Shown one piece after another: positions 62,328 to 64,000 of a DNA stretch of 64,000 nucleotides. The stretch spans positions 1-64,000 of the forward strand of contig NZ_JASERL010000004.1 in the NCBI RefSeq assembly GCF_030766935.1, in the 5' to 3' direction. Within the stretch, counting starts at the first letter, position 1; each line of letters begins with the position of its first letter. The position numbers and the translations under genes were made by a program. The stretch is from Streptomyces sp. KL109B. GTDB lineage: Bacteria; Actinomycetota; Actinomycetes; Streptomycetales; Streptomycetaceae. The notes beneath the pieces are model-generated. The model saw only the letters and a program-made list of their open reading frames with translations. It was not told the DNA's origin and ran no database searches.

Positions 62328-62584
62328 GCAACGCCCGCTGGTGCAGGAGCAGTTACAGCAACGGCGAAGGCGGAAGCTGCGTCGAGGTCGCCTACGACTT
62401 CGTGGGCGCCGCCCGCTGGCGCAAGTCGACGTACAGCAACGGCGAAGGCGGCAACTGCCTCGAAGTCGCCGACGGAGTCCCCGGCATCGTCCCCGTTCGC
62501 GACTCCAAGGTGCCGGACGGCGACGTCCTGGTCATCGGCGCCACCGCGTGGAGCGCGTTCCTAGCGGGCTGGTCGACCCACTAG
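62309..62584 (+). CDS. DUF397 protein with a partly duplicated domain
   Basis: A 91-residue DUF397 protein in which the domain start is doubled: ARWCRSSYSNGEGGSCVEVA, then ARWRKSTYSNGEGGNCLEVA, followed by one full remainder (VPVRDSKVPDGDVLV, WSAFLAGW). ATG 62309 overlaps the XRE stop codon, so the two are coupled. Its 3' end overlaps the convergent phosphatase gene by 53 bp. Probable partner of the preceding regulator. Confidence 0.88.
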   Translation: MREYDLSNARWCRSSYSNGEGGSCVEVAYDFVGAARWRKSTYSNGEGGNCLEVADGVPGIVPVRDSKVPDGDVLVIGATAWSAFLAGWSTH

Positions 62585-63608
62585 AGCCTCGTGGCGTGGG
62601 AACGGGTGGGTGCGACAGGAGCGGGTCGCCCGCCTCGCAGAGGACCAGCGCCACGTCGTCTGTGAGCGGAGCGCCCACGTGGGCGGTCACTTCGGCGTAG
62701 AGCGCGTCCAACGCCTCCTCCGGCAGCATCGGAGCGATGACCCGCTCCGCGTGGTCCGCCAGCGGGAAGTCCGCGCCGGAGGCGTCCCGCGCCTCGATGA
62801 GGCCGTCCGTGTAGAAGAGGACACGGTCGCCCGGCTGCAGCCAGAAGAGGCGCTGCTCGGGATCGGGCGCCAGGCCCAACGGCGTTGAGGCGTCCTTCGG
62901 TTCGAGGAACTTGACCTGGCTCCCCACCCTCAGCGGCGCCGGATGGCCACAGTTGACGAGACGCAACTCGCCGGGCCCGAACTCGGCGAACACGGCGGTA
63001 ATGAAGTCCTCGGGCCCGAGGTAAGGGGCGATGGCCTCGTCCAGGCCGCGCACCAGGCCCGCCAGCGAGGGAACCGTGTACGCCAGGTCGCGGTACGCGC
63101 CGACCGCCGCGGCGGAGACCCGGACCGCCTCCAGGCCGTGCCCGCGTACGTCCCCGATGAAGACCCGTGGACCGAACGGCGTACGCACGACGTCGTACAC
63201 ATCGCCGCCGAGCGTCGACTCCCGGACGGGACAGTGGTGGCGCGTGCACACGTCGATGCCGCCGAAGCGAGCGGACACGGGACGCAGGATCGCGGCCTGG
63301 GCGACGCGGGCCGCCTCGGTGGCACGGGTGAGGGCGGCCGCGTTCGCGGTGCTGCGCGCGGCGACGCGTACCGCCGCGAGGCCGCCGACGAGGAGCACCG
63401 CGTACTCGACGACGTACGACAGCAGGGGCGTCGACGTCGGCACCGTCAACTGCCGTGCCGTGCAGGCCGCCAGGGCCATGAGTGCCGCGGTGACCGGGAG
63501 CCAGGCGGACTCCAGGAGGCCGCGTACGGAGCCGGCCGCCCGTGCCACCATCCGGTCGATCCTCCGCGTTCGCTTCCGGGTCCGTGGTTCGTCTTCCCGC
63601 GTCGTCAC
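62532..63608 (-). CDS. Membrane-linked PP2C (SpoIIE-type) serine phosphatase
   Basis: A 358-residue protein. Two or three membrane segments (about 37-85, WLPVTAALMALAACTA and LLSYVVEYAVLLVGGLA) precede a SpoIIE/RsbU-type PP2C domain: STLGGDVYDVV, VFIGDVRGHGLEAV, GDRVLFYTDGLIEARD and TDDVALVLCE with metal-binding Asp. Such phosphatases dephosphorylate anti-anti-sigma factors in partner switching. GTG 63608 has GGAGG 8 nt upstream. The C-terminal tail past about residue 330 is low-complexity Pro/Ser/Arg and overlaps the DUF397 gene in antisense. Confidence 0.92.
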   Translation of the reverse strand: MTTREDEPRTRKRTRRIDRMVARAAGSVRGLLESAWLPVTAALMALAACTARQLTVPTSTPLLSYVVEYAVLLVGGLAAVRVAARSTANAAALTRATEAARVAQAAILRPVSARFGGIDVCTRHHCPVRESTLGGDVYDVVRTPFGPRVFIGDVRGHGLEAVRVSAAAVGAYRDLAYTVPSLAGLVRGLDEAIAPYLGPEDFITAVFAEFGPGELRLVNCGHPAPLRVGSQVKFLEPKDASTPLGLAPDPEQRLFWLQPGDRVLFYTDGLIEARDASGADFPLADHAERVIAPMLPEEALDALYAEVTAHVGAPLTDDVALVLCEAGDPLLSHPPVPTPRGSSGSTSPLGTRSTRWRR

Positions 63609-63886
63609 GTGCGGGCCTCCCGCCTCTCGTGCCCCGCCATGGCGAAGAGCTCACTATGGGGTAAGGCCGGGTCGCGCACGGGATGTTGTACGGAATTCGC
63701 CGGTTGCTGAGCGGGAGTGACGGGCTGCTTCCGGTATATGCCCACGTCATCGTCGCTGGTCGGGAAAAGTGCTCAGCTTGTGGCATCCACCGGGGAGCCG
63801 TGCCGCGCGGGTGCAGACTGCCGGACGACCGGCGCGGGGCACGAAGCGCGGCACGAGGTGGGGCACGGAAAGGGACGGTAGATGCC

Positions 63887-64000
63887 ATGGGAACGAGGGC
63901 GGCACTGCCCGAGGAGACGACCAGCTTTGTCGGTCGGGTGCATGAACTGGCCGTCATCGAGGCGATGTTGGGTGTGCACCGGTTGGTGACACTGACCGGG
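63887..64000 (+). CDS. NB-ARC/LuxR- or AfsR-type regulator, 5' fragment cut by window end
   Basis: A partial gene: 38 residues, MGTRAALPEETTSFVGRVHE and HRLVTLTG, homologous to the first residues of the 806-residue LuxR-type regulator (LPAETTSFVGRGRELRL, RLVTLTGPGG). The Walker A should follow just beyond the window. ATG 63887 is the only start that keeps the homology frame. The 278-bp gap upstream shows no gene. Confidence 0.75.
   Translation, partial: MGTRAALPEETTSFVGRVHELAVIEAMLGVHRLVTLTG

Overview
This is chromosomal DNA from a Streptomyces or a very close actinomycete. Evidence: very high GC with strong third-position bias, GTG/TTG starts, only one clear TTA codon, a GlnR-type and a Zur-type promoter, XRE/DUF397 modules, and a core gene order (primary-like sigma factor, dnaG, dgt, nasA, nirBD, ppdK, dus, glyS, znuACB-zur, uppS, recO) that I recall from S. 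coelicolor. No prophage, transposase, rRNA or CRISPR array was seen.

Layout. 1-0.5 kb: three tRNA genes (CAU anticodon; tandem Asn pair with a terminator). 0.6-6.4 kb: YtxH-like protein, xylulokinase-like protein with altered catalytic residues, heterodimeric ABC exporter. 6.4-12.6 kb: sigma factor, DnaG, FAD reductase, dGTPase. 12.6-17.1 kb: CbiX/SirB-like protein, SanA-like protein, nitrate reductase NasA, CutA. 17.3-20.3 kb: secreted M4 protease, and a class F sortase with a surface partner. 20.3-21.5 kb: Rpn-like nuclease gene with an apparent gene-within-gene, followed by a duplicated free-standing copy of its 3' part. 21.6-23.3 kb: anti-sigma/XRE/DUF397 module. 23.3-27.1 kb: TauE-like permease, OmpA-like protein, lipoprotein, flavocytochrome-like reductase. 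27.4-31.6 kb: nitrite reductase operon behind a GlnR-type box. 31.8-34.1 kb: LAxTG surface protein and an SDR. 34.4-37.1 kb: PPDK. 37.5-42.2 kb: ROK regulator divergent from two glycosidase genes, the first with a TTA (bldA) codon. 42.3-49.6 kb: DusB, two DHA2 exporters, XRE/MmyB regulator, aldo/keto reductase, TetR. 49.9-54.5 kb: GlyS and the Zur-controlled zinc operon. 54.6-60.9 kb: LuxR/NB-ARC regulator, UppS, RecO, Rrf2 regulator and its divergent exporter. 60.9-64 kb: two small genes, second XRE/DUF397 module, SpoIIE-type phosphatase, and the start of another NB-ARC regulator.

Functional links. NasA, NirBD and a siroheme-type chelatase-like protein together support nitrate-to-ammonium assimilation. 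ZnuACB and Zur form a self-contained zinc uptake/regulation unit. Several regulators lie beside clear palindromes that are probably their operators.

Two unusual themes stand out. First, the Rpn-like locus: a GGAGG-6 nt-ATG inside the gene would yield a 76-residue C-terminal protein, and a downstream duplicate encodes only that product, with an expanded 12-bp tetrapeptide repeat. This resembles known toxin/intragenic-antitoxin genes but carries an extra stand-alone antitoxin-like copy. Second, a bipartite palindromic element (GCGGGGC-TCT-GCCCCG... followed by TCAAtCGCCGG...GGGGCTTGA) occurs at eight loci, mostly between convergent genes. One of its ends is repeatedly amplified in tandem, and it supplies stop codons and C-terminal codons to at least two genes.
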